A stretch of DNA of 13,410 nucleotides from DAXETY01 sp051155755 (lineage in GTDB: Bacteria > Desulfobacterota > Desulfobacteria > Desulfobacterales > SG8-13), in assembly GCA_051155755.1 (NCBI GenBank), contig DAXETY010000123.1, forward strand, positions 1 through 13,410, in the 5' to 3' direction. The position numbers and the translations under genes are program-made. Positions 1 through 6,542 of the stretch are shown one piece after another. Each line of letters opens with the position of its first letter. Position 1 is the first letter of the stretch. A model generated the notes under the pieces. That model had not been told where the DNA came from and ran no database searches. It saw only the letters and a program-made list of their open reading frames with translations.

Positions 1-124
1 TGATATTGTTTCCAGCCGGATACGCATTATTCTATTACCATGCTTGCTCATTCAAAATCCGTTACATGCGACCGACCCCAAAAACAGTCGGACCCGCATA
101 GACGTTATAGAAAGGTCAATTGCA

Positions 125-1201
125 ATGAAATGGTCGTTTAAAATCGGCCGGTTTGCCGGAATCGATGTATACATGCACTTCACTTTTCTGTTGCTGGTCA
201 GCTGGGTGGCGCTGATTTACTGGCGACAGGGTCAGAGCCTGGCGGCTGTCTCTGCCGGCGTGTTTTTCATTTTGGTTGTTTTTTTGTGTGTCATCTTGCA
301 CGAGTTTGGCCATGCATTGACGGCCAGACGTTACGGAATCAAAACGCGCGACATCATCCTGTTGCCCATCGGCGGTCTGGCGCGTCTGGAGAAAATGCCG
401 ACCCAGCCGCTGCAGGAGTTGTGGGTTGCGCTCGCCGGGCCGGCTGTAAATGTGGTGATCGCTATTGGATTGTTCGTCTGGTTGAAGCTGACCGCCTCCC
501 TTGAACCGCTGCAGGCAATGACACTTACCACGGGACCTTTTTTTGAACGGATCATGGCCGTGAACATTTTCCTGGTCGTGTTCAACATGATTCCTGCCTT
601 TCCCATGGATGGCGGCCGCGTGCTGCGGGCGATTCTGGCTACGCGCAAAGAATACGCACGGGCCACCCAGATCGCGGCGAACATCGGGCAGGCAATTGCC
701 GTTGTTTTCGGTTTTATCGGGCTGTTCTACAACCCAATGCTGCTGTTTATTGCATTGTTCGTGTGGATCGGCGCATCCCAGGAGGCGAGTTTGGCCCAAT
801 TAAAATCGGCTTTCAGTGGTATTCCGGTCCAGCAGGCGATGATTACCGATTTTAAGACTCTTCAATCCAGCGACAGCCTGGATAAAGCCGTGGCACTCAC
901 CCTGGCCGGTTCCCAAAAAGATTTTCCGGTGGCAGACAACGGCCGCATCGAAGGTGTGCTGACGCAAACCGACCTGATGAAAGCGTTGTCTCAAAGAGAA
1001 ACCCATCCCACGGTGGCGTCGGTAGCCCAGAATAATTTTGTGACCGTGGACTCTCATGAAATGCTTGAAACGGCTTTTGCCAAACTGCAGGACTGTAACT
1101 GTCATACGCTTCCGGTGCTGCACAATGGCGAATTGGTGGGATTGGTGACGATGGATAATTTAGGCGAGTACATGCGGATTCAAGCTTTGATGAAAAATTG
1201 A
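125..1201 (+). CDS. M50 site-2 protease family protein with C-terminal CBS pair
   Basis: The encoded 358-residue protein is a membrane-embedded zinc metalloprotease of the site-2 protease (M50) family, which cuts substrates within or next to the membrane. The zinc motif HEFGH is at residues 59-63 and the second active-site motif NMIPAFPMDGGR at 154-165, with Asp162 as the expected third zinc ligand. Hydrophobic segments lie near 18-33, 43-58, 100-120, 143-157 and 187-216. Two CBS domains, about 234-290 and 298-352, follow; in this family they usually sense adenine nucleotides or regulate activity. I chose ATG 125 because AAAGG lies 9 bases upstream and the protein then begins with the family-typical MKWSFKIGRFAGIDVYMH. 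A TTG at 44 would add 27 residues unlike the family. The gene is alone on its strand and convergent with the operon, so a shared role is not implied. Its substrate is unknown. Confidence 0.93.
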   Translation: MKWSFKIGRFAGIDVYMHFTFLLLVSWVALIYWRQGQSLAAVSAGVFFILVVFLCVILHEFGHALTARRYGIKTRDIILLPIGGLARLEKMPTQPLQELWVALAGPAVNVVIAIGLFVWLKLTASLEPLQAMTLTTGPFFERIMAVNIFLVVFNMIPAFPMDGGRVLRAILATRKEYARATQIAANIGQAIAVVFGFIGLFYNPMLLFIALFVWIGASQEASLAQLKSAFSGIPVQQAMITDFKTLQSSDSLDKAVALTLAGSQKDFPVADNGRIEGVLTQTDLMKALSQRETHPTVASVAQNNFVTVDSHEMLETAFAKLQDCNCHTLPVLHNGELVGLVTMDNLGEYMRIQALMKN

Positions 1202-1232
1202 ACGGGACTTGGGGTATGAAAATATGCAATTC

Positions 1233-1259
1233 CTTTGAATCGTAAGAAACGATTCGAGG
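1233..1259 (+). terminator. Hairpin after the protease gene, possible terminator
   Basis: An inverted repeat pairs GAATCGT (1237-1243) with ACGATTC (1249-1255) around a 5-base loop. The stem extends to about 11 pairs with two G-T wobbles. It starts 31 bases after the protease stop codon. No T-run follows on the plus strand, so it may be a 3'-end stabilising hairpin rather than an intrinsic terminator. Confidence 0.4.
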
Positions 1260-1310
1260 CGTTGAATGGTCCTTCCTGGTCCCAGTTGTTGGCTCATGCA
1301 AATCGACCGG

Positions 1311-1325
1311 TTACCTGCCAGGTAA
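1311..1325. repeat. 15-bp palindrome TTACCTG-C-CAGGTAA
   Basis: Perfect 7-bp arms around a single central C. It resembles an operator half-site pair but has no gene close by on either strand. It also lies inside a stretch that loosely resembles a c-di-GMP-I riboswitch core (see findings). Confidence 0.4.
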
Positions 1326-1522
1326 ATCGCGGCGAAGGCGGACATAAAGCCGGGCGGAACATAAGATTGCATTGTTGCTGAACCAAAAATCGATTTAAAT
1401 CCATTGAATAAAATTAAATTGAAAGATGGTAAAAGCGGATCGACCCTGATTTATGATTAAAATTCGGCAAATGTATTCATTGTCCTCTATGGATTAGGAA
1501 TAACAACCTAGCGATGCATCGA

Positions 1523-1576
1523 ATATCCTGCCGCACTTTACCACCTGGTTTCATGTAGCAATGTGCGACAGGATAT
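1523..1576. repeat. Long-arm stem-loop between convergent genes
   Basis: The left arm, 1523-1536 (ATATCCTGCCGCAC), pairs with the right arm, 1563-1576, over 14 positions with one mismatch (C against A at the ninth base). The loop is 26 bases. The stem ends 40 bases beyond the stop of the last operon gene. On the plus strand it is followed by AATTTT, which is too weak for a clear terminator. It may act as a bidirectional terminator or mRNA 3' end, or be a small repeat element. Confidence 0.55.
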
Positions 1577-1581
1577 AATTT

Positions 1582-1600
1582 TGCCGGATCGAAACCGGCA
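1582..1600 (-). terminator. Hairpin after the E1-like gene, possible operon terminator
   Basis: TGCCGG (1582-1587) pairs with CCGGCA (1595-1600) across a 7-base loop. The hairpin lies 16 bases downstream of the operon's last stop codon. On the minus strand it is followed by AAAATTATA rather than a T-run, so intrinsic termination is uncertain. Together with the stem at 1523-1576 it is the best candidate for the operon's 3' end. Confidence 0.42.
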
Positions 1601-1616
1601 TAAATTTGTAGAATTG

Positions 1617-2561
1617 TCACTGGCGAAAAATACGTTTGACGGTCGACTCTCGTTCTGTCGGCAGGCGATCGAGGGTCTGCGGTATTCGGTTGCAGAAGGG
1701 ATCGTAGATCGCGAAATCGGGGCTGAGAGTCAAATCGCCCCAGTTGAGCAATACCTTGGTGACCTCTACGGCGATGCGGGTTGCATTGAACCAGACCATA
1801 GGGGCCCATGAAGGCACCCTACCGCTTGCGAGTTTTTTCAGGGTTTCGTCGGTGAAATAATCCGCCACGCCTTCCACGCTGCCGAAACGCAGTAGAATCT
1901 TCATCATCAACACCCAGTTTTGCTCGTCGGATATCTGCGATACCGGTACGTTTTCGATTTCTGCAAGTCCGTAGGTTTGTTCAAATGATGCCGATTCGGG
2001 CGTAAAGGTACAAACGTTGGCAAACGGCAGGGCCCAGCCTTCCACCAGAATGATTTGCATGCGACGTGCCGTGCGAGCGATGTTCAGACAGGCCTTTACG
2101 TCGTCGAGAACCAGAACGCCTACATCGGCACCTTCCAGAATTTGAGCGCAGTTGTCCTCGCCGATATGTTCGAAGGTCTCGATCTGAATATCCGGATTGA
2201 TCCTGTGGCAGAATTGCGCCGCCACAGCGACTTTCTTTTGCCCGTCGGTGTTGTCGAAGGCAAAAATCTGGCGATTTCGGTTCGAAGTTTCGTAAGCGTC
2301 GTTGTCAACGATGCGAAAGCGTTCGACGCCGCTGCGGGTTAGAATTTCAAGGATGATTCCACCCAGACCACCGATTCCGAATATACAAACAGTAGATTTT
2401 TTTAAACGGTTCTGCTCTTCTTCAGACAGCAGTCCTAAGTTGCGCTGCACCAGGTCGCGATATTGCCCGTTCCATTTTCTACCCGCCATCGAATGAAAAC
2501 CTTTCATTTTTCGAATTTGTGATAGCAGTCTCCGGGTTTCGGGGGCTGCCGTAAACCTCAC
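1617..2561 (-). CDS. ThiF/MoeB/HesA-family E1-like adenylating enzyme
   Basis: The protein (314 residues from GTG 2561) belongs to the E1-like superfamily, whose members adenylate a C-terminal carboxylate of a small protein or peptide with ATP. The nucleotide loop GIGGLGG is at residues 62-68. It is followed by VDNDAYETSNRNRQ (85-98), which carries the acidic residue and the Asn/Arg residues typical of the active site, then LDD at 152-154. I see no CxxC zinc pairs and no obvious catalytic thiol motif, so it may only adenylate, like MccB-type enzymes. The start is uncertain. GTG 2561 has AGGA 8 bases upstream and leaves 29 bases after the preceding gene. ATG 2489 (residue 25) is equally reasonable, because conserved sequence starts only near residue 34. 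It is the last gene of the operon. No ubiquitin-like partner is visible in the window, so the substrate is unknown. Confidence 0.87.
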   Translation of the reverse strand: MRFTAAPETRRLLSQIRKMKGFHSMAGRKWNGQYRDLVQRNLGLLSEEEQNRLKKSTVCIFGIGGLGGIILEILTRSGVERFRIVDNDAYETSNRNRQIFAFDNTDGQKKVAVAAQFCHRINPDIQIETFEHIGEDNCAQILEGADVGVLVLDDVKACLNIARTARRMQIILVEGWALPFANVCTFTPESASFEQTYGLAEIENVPVSQISDEQNWVLMMKILLRFGSVEGVADYFTDETLKKLASGRVPSWAPMVWFNATRIAVEVTKVLLNWGDLTLSPDFAIYDPFCNRIPQTLDRLPTERESTVKRIFRQ

Positions 2562-2590
2562 CTTCGAATTCCTACAGCTGAGTGTTCGGG

Positions 2591-3262
2591 TTAGTGCCCG
2601 AAGAAAATTGCCAGCCCAAACCAGACCATTGCGCCGGCAAAAGGTATGTAGAGCAAGGAGCGGTACTTTTGCCCCGGAAACTGGCGTAGGCTTGGAAACA
2701 CGGTTGCATATTTCGGATCGTGTGCAATTTCATATAAAATAAAGACGACAAGCAGCAAAGCCTGGCAGGTCCAAAGGCGGGCCTCATACCAGCTGACACT
2801 CGAAAGCAGCCCTACCAGCAGGGGATATTTGATCAGCGGCACGAAGAAAATTCGTTTCAGAACTGCATATCTTTGGGCGGCGGCATACCAGAAGTGTAGA
2901 AATAAAAACAACAACAGGTACAACAAACCGCTTCGGGGGTTGTGTATTGCCCAGAGCAGCAGCGCGTCGACGGCGGCGCTGACATACAGCACTCGATGGA
3001 ACCACCCCGGATTGCCGGTTCGGCACAACACTCTTTGGGGCGCTTGACGGCGATCTTCTTCGATGCTGTATAGATCGTCGAGCAGTCGCAGGGGAAACAG
3101 AAGAATCCATATCCAGACCAGATGTTCCGCAAACCTGGCCCAGACCGGGTTGCGCGGCTCGACATAGATCAAGCCGGCACTCAAAAACAGCGCCAGGGGT
3201 ACATACCGGCGCAGCGGATATCTCTCTGAGAAATATTGCCACAGCTCTCTACAGCCGGACAT
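2591..3262 (-). CDS. UbiA-like integral membrane protein, putative prenyl/alkyl transferase
   Basis: The 223-residue protein is very hydrophobic, with about seven membrane segments (near 21-35, 46-60, 92-107, 110-127, 137-155, 164-180 and 203-220). Residues 60-75, LLDDLYSIEEDRRQAP, look like the first Asp-rich motif of UbiA-family transferases, which move isoprenyl groups from diphosphates to acceptors. The usual NDxxDxxxD reads DDLYSIEED here, so the middle Asp is Ser. A second polar motif, YEIAHDPKY (177-185), sits where the second Asp motif is expected. ATG 3262 overlaps the upstream dikinase gene by 14 bases (stop at 3249-3251), and GGAG lies a few bases upstream, which suggests translational coupling. 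Longer upstream reading gives only out-of-frame dikinase sequence. It is shorter than a typical UbiA (about 290 residues). The UbiA assignment is probable; substrates are unknown. Confidence 0.8.
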   Translation of the reverse strand: MSGCRELWQYFSERYPLRRYVPLALFLSAGLIYVEPRNPVWARFAEHLVWIWILLFPLRLLDDLYSIEEDRRQAPQRVLCRTGNPGWFHRVLYVSAAVDALLLWAIHNPRSGLLYLLLFLFLHFWYAAAQRYAVLKRIFFVPLIKYPLLVGLLSSVSWYEARLWTCQALLLVVFILYEIAHDPKYATVFPSLRQFPGQKYRSLLYIPFAGAMVWFGLAIFFGH

Positions 3263-5918
3263 AGCCCTCGTCTCCGTCCACAAGAATCCTCTGGCCGGAA
3301 GTGACCTTGCGGGTGATGTCCGCAATGCCGACGACGGCCGGGATTCCGAATTCTCTGGCGATGATGGCGCCATGGGAGAGCATCCCACCTCTTTCCATTA
3401 CCAGCCCCTTAATCAGGGGGAACAACGGCCCCCAGCCGGGATCGGTCTGGCGGGCCACCAGGATCTCGCCGGGCTGCAACCGCTGTGCCTCCAGGACGCT
3501 TTCCAGTACCCGGGCCTTGGCTTCGATTTTCCCGCCGCAGGCCCCAATTCCAGCAAAAGCGTTGGGCATATGGAAAGTCCGGGGTTTCGAGCTCCGGTTC
3601 GTCCGATATGGTTTCTGGGAGCCGTCATAGGATTCCCCCGGGTCCAGCAATAGGTAATCCGGCGGATGCAGGCCGGAGGCCTGCTCGAAGGTGGTTTTGC
3701 GAGACTGGATGAGATCGCCGAGATCTGCTGCAGGCACCTCCGTGCCGGCGAACCAGGCTTCGATTTCCGGATATTTCATAAAAAAGATATCCTCGGCCGC
3801 TTCGATCTGTGAAGCGGCGCTCAGGTGCCTGCCCATGGTCAGCAACGTCTGACGGAATCCGGCATACAAGGCCGCCTGCTTCATTCGTACCCGCTCGCGA
3901 TAGGCGATGGCCTTGTAAGAGACTTGCAGCAGGAGCTTGAATAGATACCAATGATCCCACCGCATTCGATGCCGGAGGGTTTGCAGAACCTGGTTTCGAT
4001 CTTTCTCCTGTTTTTCGATGATCTGCTTTGGCGAGGGCATTTTCGTATTGACATAGCTCTTGAGGATGTCGAACAGGGCTTGCGGCTGTTCGCGAAAGTT
4101 CGGAACCGTAAGCATTAGCTCACCGGAACATCGAAACCCCCAGTGGTGCAGAAAGTCGTGCATTCGGTGGTTGAATTCCCGAAACAGCGGTGTTTCGAGA
4201 GACAACATTTTTAAAATCCGTCGAGAATCGGAAGTTTCGAACAATGTCTTGAGTTCAGCGTGCCTTCGGATAAATTCGGCCAGCTCCCAAATTTTCTGCG
4301 GTGGTTGACTGCTGACGATATTGGGGATGCCTTTCAGCAGGGTATTGTGCAGGGAATCCGTTTTTCGGTTGCCGACGGCATGCTCCAGCATGGCTTTGAG
4401 CAGGCCGTAGCCGAACATCGCCGCCGCATCGGCCAAGGCGGCCTTGCGCCACTCGGAAAAGCGAATGTGTAGAAATTTCCGAAACTGCCCCAGCAGGGTT
4501 TGAACGGTCGGCGGATTGGTTTCAGCGCATGGCATGGGGCCGACATTTTTAAGGTGCCGATCCACGATTTGCTCCAGGGAACGGATGCGCCAAGGCAGCA
4601 GCGCGAAGGTCCAGATCGTGGTCAACAACATTCGGATCAGCTCAGCGGCTTCTTTCAGGGATCGGCCGGAAAGACCGTGGGCTCCGTCCTTGAATTCGGG
4701 ATCCAGAGGGTCGTTGACGCCGACAAATGCATCGAAGAAGCCGACTACCCTGCGGCCGAAGGGCAGCACGCAGATGACGCGATAAATATTGCTCAGATTG
4801 TAGTAAATGCGGGCGCCATGGGAGCCGATGATCGCTGCGAGTTCCGGCTGTATTTTTTTTAGTCGTTTTTCGGACACACCGAAGGCGCGGCCGAGATTGC
4901 GGAAATAACATTCATAGGATTTTAGGGCGATCGAGTACAGCAGCGGCGAGACCGGGTCGGGATAGTTCTCGTTGACATTGACATTGGACCAAAGCACTTT
5001 TTCCGAAATCGGCACAGCTTTGGATCGACCGGCGGTAATCGGCCGGCATTGAAGCAGAAAAAGGGTGTTGTGTTCATCGACGGCCCACTCCAGGTCCTGG
5101 CATCTTCCCAAAGCTTTTTCCAGATCGAGGGCATGACGTTTGAGCGGCGAAATCCAGGCGAAGTCGGTACCGTTTGGGGTCGGCGTTTCCGGATCGGCCA
5201 CCTGCTTCCAGCTGCGGCCGTTGCGGGAGACGACGATGCGCCCCGGATTCAGTTGGCCGGACACCAGCGCCTCTCCCGGGCCATAGACATATTCCACCAA
5301 TAGTGGGTTTTCCTCACCGATGATTTCGTTCAAGGTTGCATCCGAAAAGCTAGAAAAAGCAACTCCGGAAATGCGGGCATTCACCCATTGCTGCAACACG
5401 ACTCCCATGCCGCGCAGACCAACGTCGGTGCGATGCTGGTAAAAAAGGCTTCTTGCAGACCAATACGAGGTCCAGCACCGCAGCAGCGCCTTTTTCAAAT
5501 CCAGAGCCGTGTTGGACGCCGTGATCGAATCCAACTGGCCGGCGAAGGAGGCCTCGGCCGAATCTTCACCGATGGCCGAGCTTCGAACGATAATCTGCGG
5601 ACACCGCAGATCCGCCGCGCTTGCGGTGATCTGCCTCCAGACTTCTGCAGGAATCCGGCAGGATTGAATCAGGCCGGCGATTTCACCCGCTGTGCGATAA
5701 AGGGAGTCTGGCCGGGAATAATCGATGCGTTCCAGCATCGGCGCGATTTTTTCGGATAGCCAATTTTCCCGGCAAAACAGTTCAAAGGCCTTGTTGGTCA
5801 GAGCCACTCCGGCCGGCACTGGAATCCGGCGTCGGGCCATATAGCCTAAATTTACGGCCTTGGCCCCGACTTCGGCGGCCCGTCGGCACTGCTGCAGGGG
5901 TTCACAGTATTTTGGCAT
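3249..5918 (-). CDS. PEP/pyruvate-binding dikinase, RPH-like layout (second copy)
   Basis: At 889 residues it has the size and domain order of rifampin phosphotransferase (RPH) and PEP synthase relatives. These enzymes use ATP to phosphorylate a mobile His and pass the beta-phosphate to an acceptor, releasing AMP and Pi. The N-terminal ATP-grasp domain (about 10-300) shows GAKAVNLGYM (18-27), VRSSAIGEDSAEASFAGQ (111-128), DLEWAVD (275-281) and LLQCRPIT (288-295). The middle region, about 310-760, holds NVNENYPDPVSPL and corresponds to the substrate-binding region of RPH. The C-terminal swivelling domain carries GGMLSHGAIIARE, with catalytic His849. It has no PEP-synthase-type TIM-barrel PEP domain. 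ATG 5918 is 25 bases after the CarS-like gene, and only weak GGAA lies upstream. Its acceptor is unlikely to be rifampin in this setting; an operon intermediate is more plausible (inference). Confidence 0.9.
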   Translation of the reverse strand: MPKYCEPLQQCRRAAEVGAKAVNLGYMARRRIPVPAGVALTNKAFELFCRENWLSEKIAPMLERIDYSRPDSLYRTAGEIAGLIQSCRIPAEVWRQITASAADLRCPQIIVRSSAIGEDSAEASFAGQLDSITASNTALDLKKALLRCWTSYWSARSLFYQHRTDVGLRGMGVVLQQWVNARISGVAFSSFSDATLNEIIGEENPLLVEYVYGPGEALVSGQLNPGRIVVSRNGRSWKQVADPETPTPNGTDFAWISPLKRHALDLEKALGRCQDLEWAVDEHNTLFLLQCRPITAGRSKAVPISEKVLWSNVNVNENYPDPVSPLLYSIALKSYECYFRNLGRAFGVSEKRLKKIQPELAAIIGSHGARIYYNLSNIYRVICVLPFGRRVVGFFDAFVGVNDPLDPEFKDGAHGLSGRSLKEAAELIRMLLTTIWTFALLPWRIRSLEQIVDRHLKNVGPMPCAETNPPTVQTLLGQFRKFLHIRFSEWRKAALADAAAMFGYGLLKAMLEHAVGNRKTDSLHNTLLKGIPNIVSSQPPQKIWELAEFIRRHAELKTLFETSDSRRILKMLSLETPLFREFNHRMHDFLHHWGFRCSGELMLTVPNFREQPQALFDILKSYVNTKMPSPKQIIEKQEKDRNQVLQTLRHRMRWDHWYLFKLLLQVSYKAIAYRERVRMKQAALYAGFRQTLLTMGRHLSAASQIEAAEDIFFMKYPEIEAWFAGTEVPAADLGDLIQSRKTTFEQASGLHPPDYLLLDPGESYDGSQKPYRTNRSSKPRTFHMPNAFAGIGACGGKIEAKARVLESVLEAQRLQPGEILVARQTDPGWGPLFPLIKGLVMERGGMLSHGAIIAREFGIPAVVGIADITRKVTSGQRILVDGDEGYVRL

Positions 5919-5943
5919 GATTCACGGTTCCATTTCCGGGGCA

Positions 5944-6489
5944 TTAGAGCGGGTTTTTGCGCAGGCCGAACCAATACAGCACGACGTTGAAACACAGGTG
6001 CAGCGCAGTGCCCAAAATCAAAAAAGTCAGTGCGACTGTCCAGTCGATTCCAAAGAACAGCCAATACACCAGCACGCAGCCGATCGCCGAATCTCCCTGA
6101 TCTCCCAGAGCAAACCAGAACCGCTGTTCTTCCGGCAGTTTGCCCGGCGCAATGCCCCGTCGGCGTTTGATGTAGGAGTTGGGCAGTTCGGATAAAATAT
6201 AGGCGGCTCCCAGCATCAACCCGAGCCAGAGTGGGTGGGCGTGGCCGAACCCCACGGCAGGATGCGATGCAGCGGATTGTTCGATTTCCCGTGCCAAAAA
6301 ACAGCCGACAACCGTTAGCATCGGCATGACAACTGCGCCGCGCCAGGTTTTGTTGGCACCAAACCACGGCCGGTGAATCGGAATCTTCAGCGCCGGCAGC
6401 AGGTCGGCGCGCACCACGGCCATGTGCAAGACCCCGCTGAATATCAGCGGAACAAACAAAATCGATGTCTGAAAAAGGATTCCATCCAT
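5944..6489 (-). CDS. CDP-archaeol synthase (CarS)-like membrane protein
   Basis: The 181-residue protein resembles CarS/DUF46, membrane enzymes that transfer CMP from CTP onto a phospholipid phosphate in archaea and have bacterial homologues. HRPWFGANKTWRG (39-51) matches the family's FGxNKTxRG signature. SELPNSYIKRRRGIAPGK (100-117) matches its SxIKRRxGIxPG segment. GDQGDS (129-134) supplies the acidic residues expected to hold the metal and nucleotide. Membrane segments lie near 8-28, 52-66, 86-102, 130-147 and 152-173. ATG 6489 has GGGGAG 6 bases upstream; the in-frame ATG at 6525 has no such site and would add 12 unconserved residues. It starts 53 bases after the first dikinase gene and ends 25 bases before the second. 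A role in activating a phosphorylated lipid-like alcohol is plausible but inferred. Related CTP-dependent polyprenol or phytol kinases are another possible activity. Confidence 0.85.
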   Translation of the reverse strand: MDGILFQTSILFVPLIFSGVLHMAVVRADLLPALKIPIHRPWFGANKTWRGAVVMPMLTVVGCFLAREIEQSAASHPAVGFGHAHPLWLGLMLGAAYILSELPNSYIKRRRGIAPGKLPEEQRFWFALGDQGDSAIGCVLVYWLFFGIDWTVALTFLILGTALHLCFNVVLYWFGLRKNPL

Positions 6490-6542
6490 TTCGGGCTCCC
6501 CGGGCAATCGATGCGTATCCGGCATTGGGCGCCGTCATTCGT

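Larger units (their letters stand above)
1202..1616. other. Convergent intergenic region, no convincing gene
   Basis: This stretch separates the 3' ends of the protease gene and the minus-strand operon. I see no ORF in it with a good ribosome binding site or protein-like composition. It holds a hairpin at 1233-1259, a 15-bp palindrome at 1311-1325, a long-arm stem-loop at 1523-1576 and a hairpin at 1582-1600. Between about 1380 and 1500 it is AT-rich. No long T-run follows any of the stems, so none is a textbook rho-independent terminator. Confidence 0.6.

Noticed and set aside
15..27. 13-bp GCCGGATACGCAT, repeated inverted at 6511-6523
   Set aside because: A 13-base match between two places in 13 kb on either strand is expected by chance, and the contexts are unrelated.
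116..799. 227-codon minus-strand frame opposite the protease gene
   Set aside because: It is antisense to clear M50 motifs and has a Gln/His/Arg-rich composition typical of a shadow frame.
3249..5918. Interpretation as true rifampin resistance enzyme or PEP synthase
   Set aside because: The layout fits RPH, but the operon context and second copy argue against drug resistance. The PEP-synthase C-terminal barrel domain is absent.
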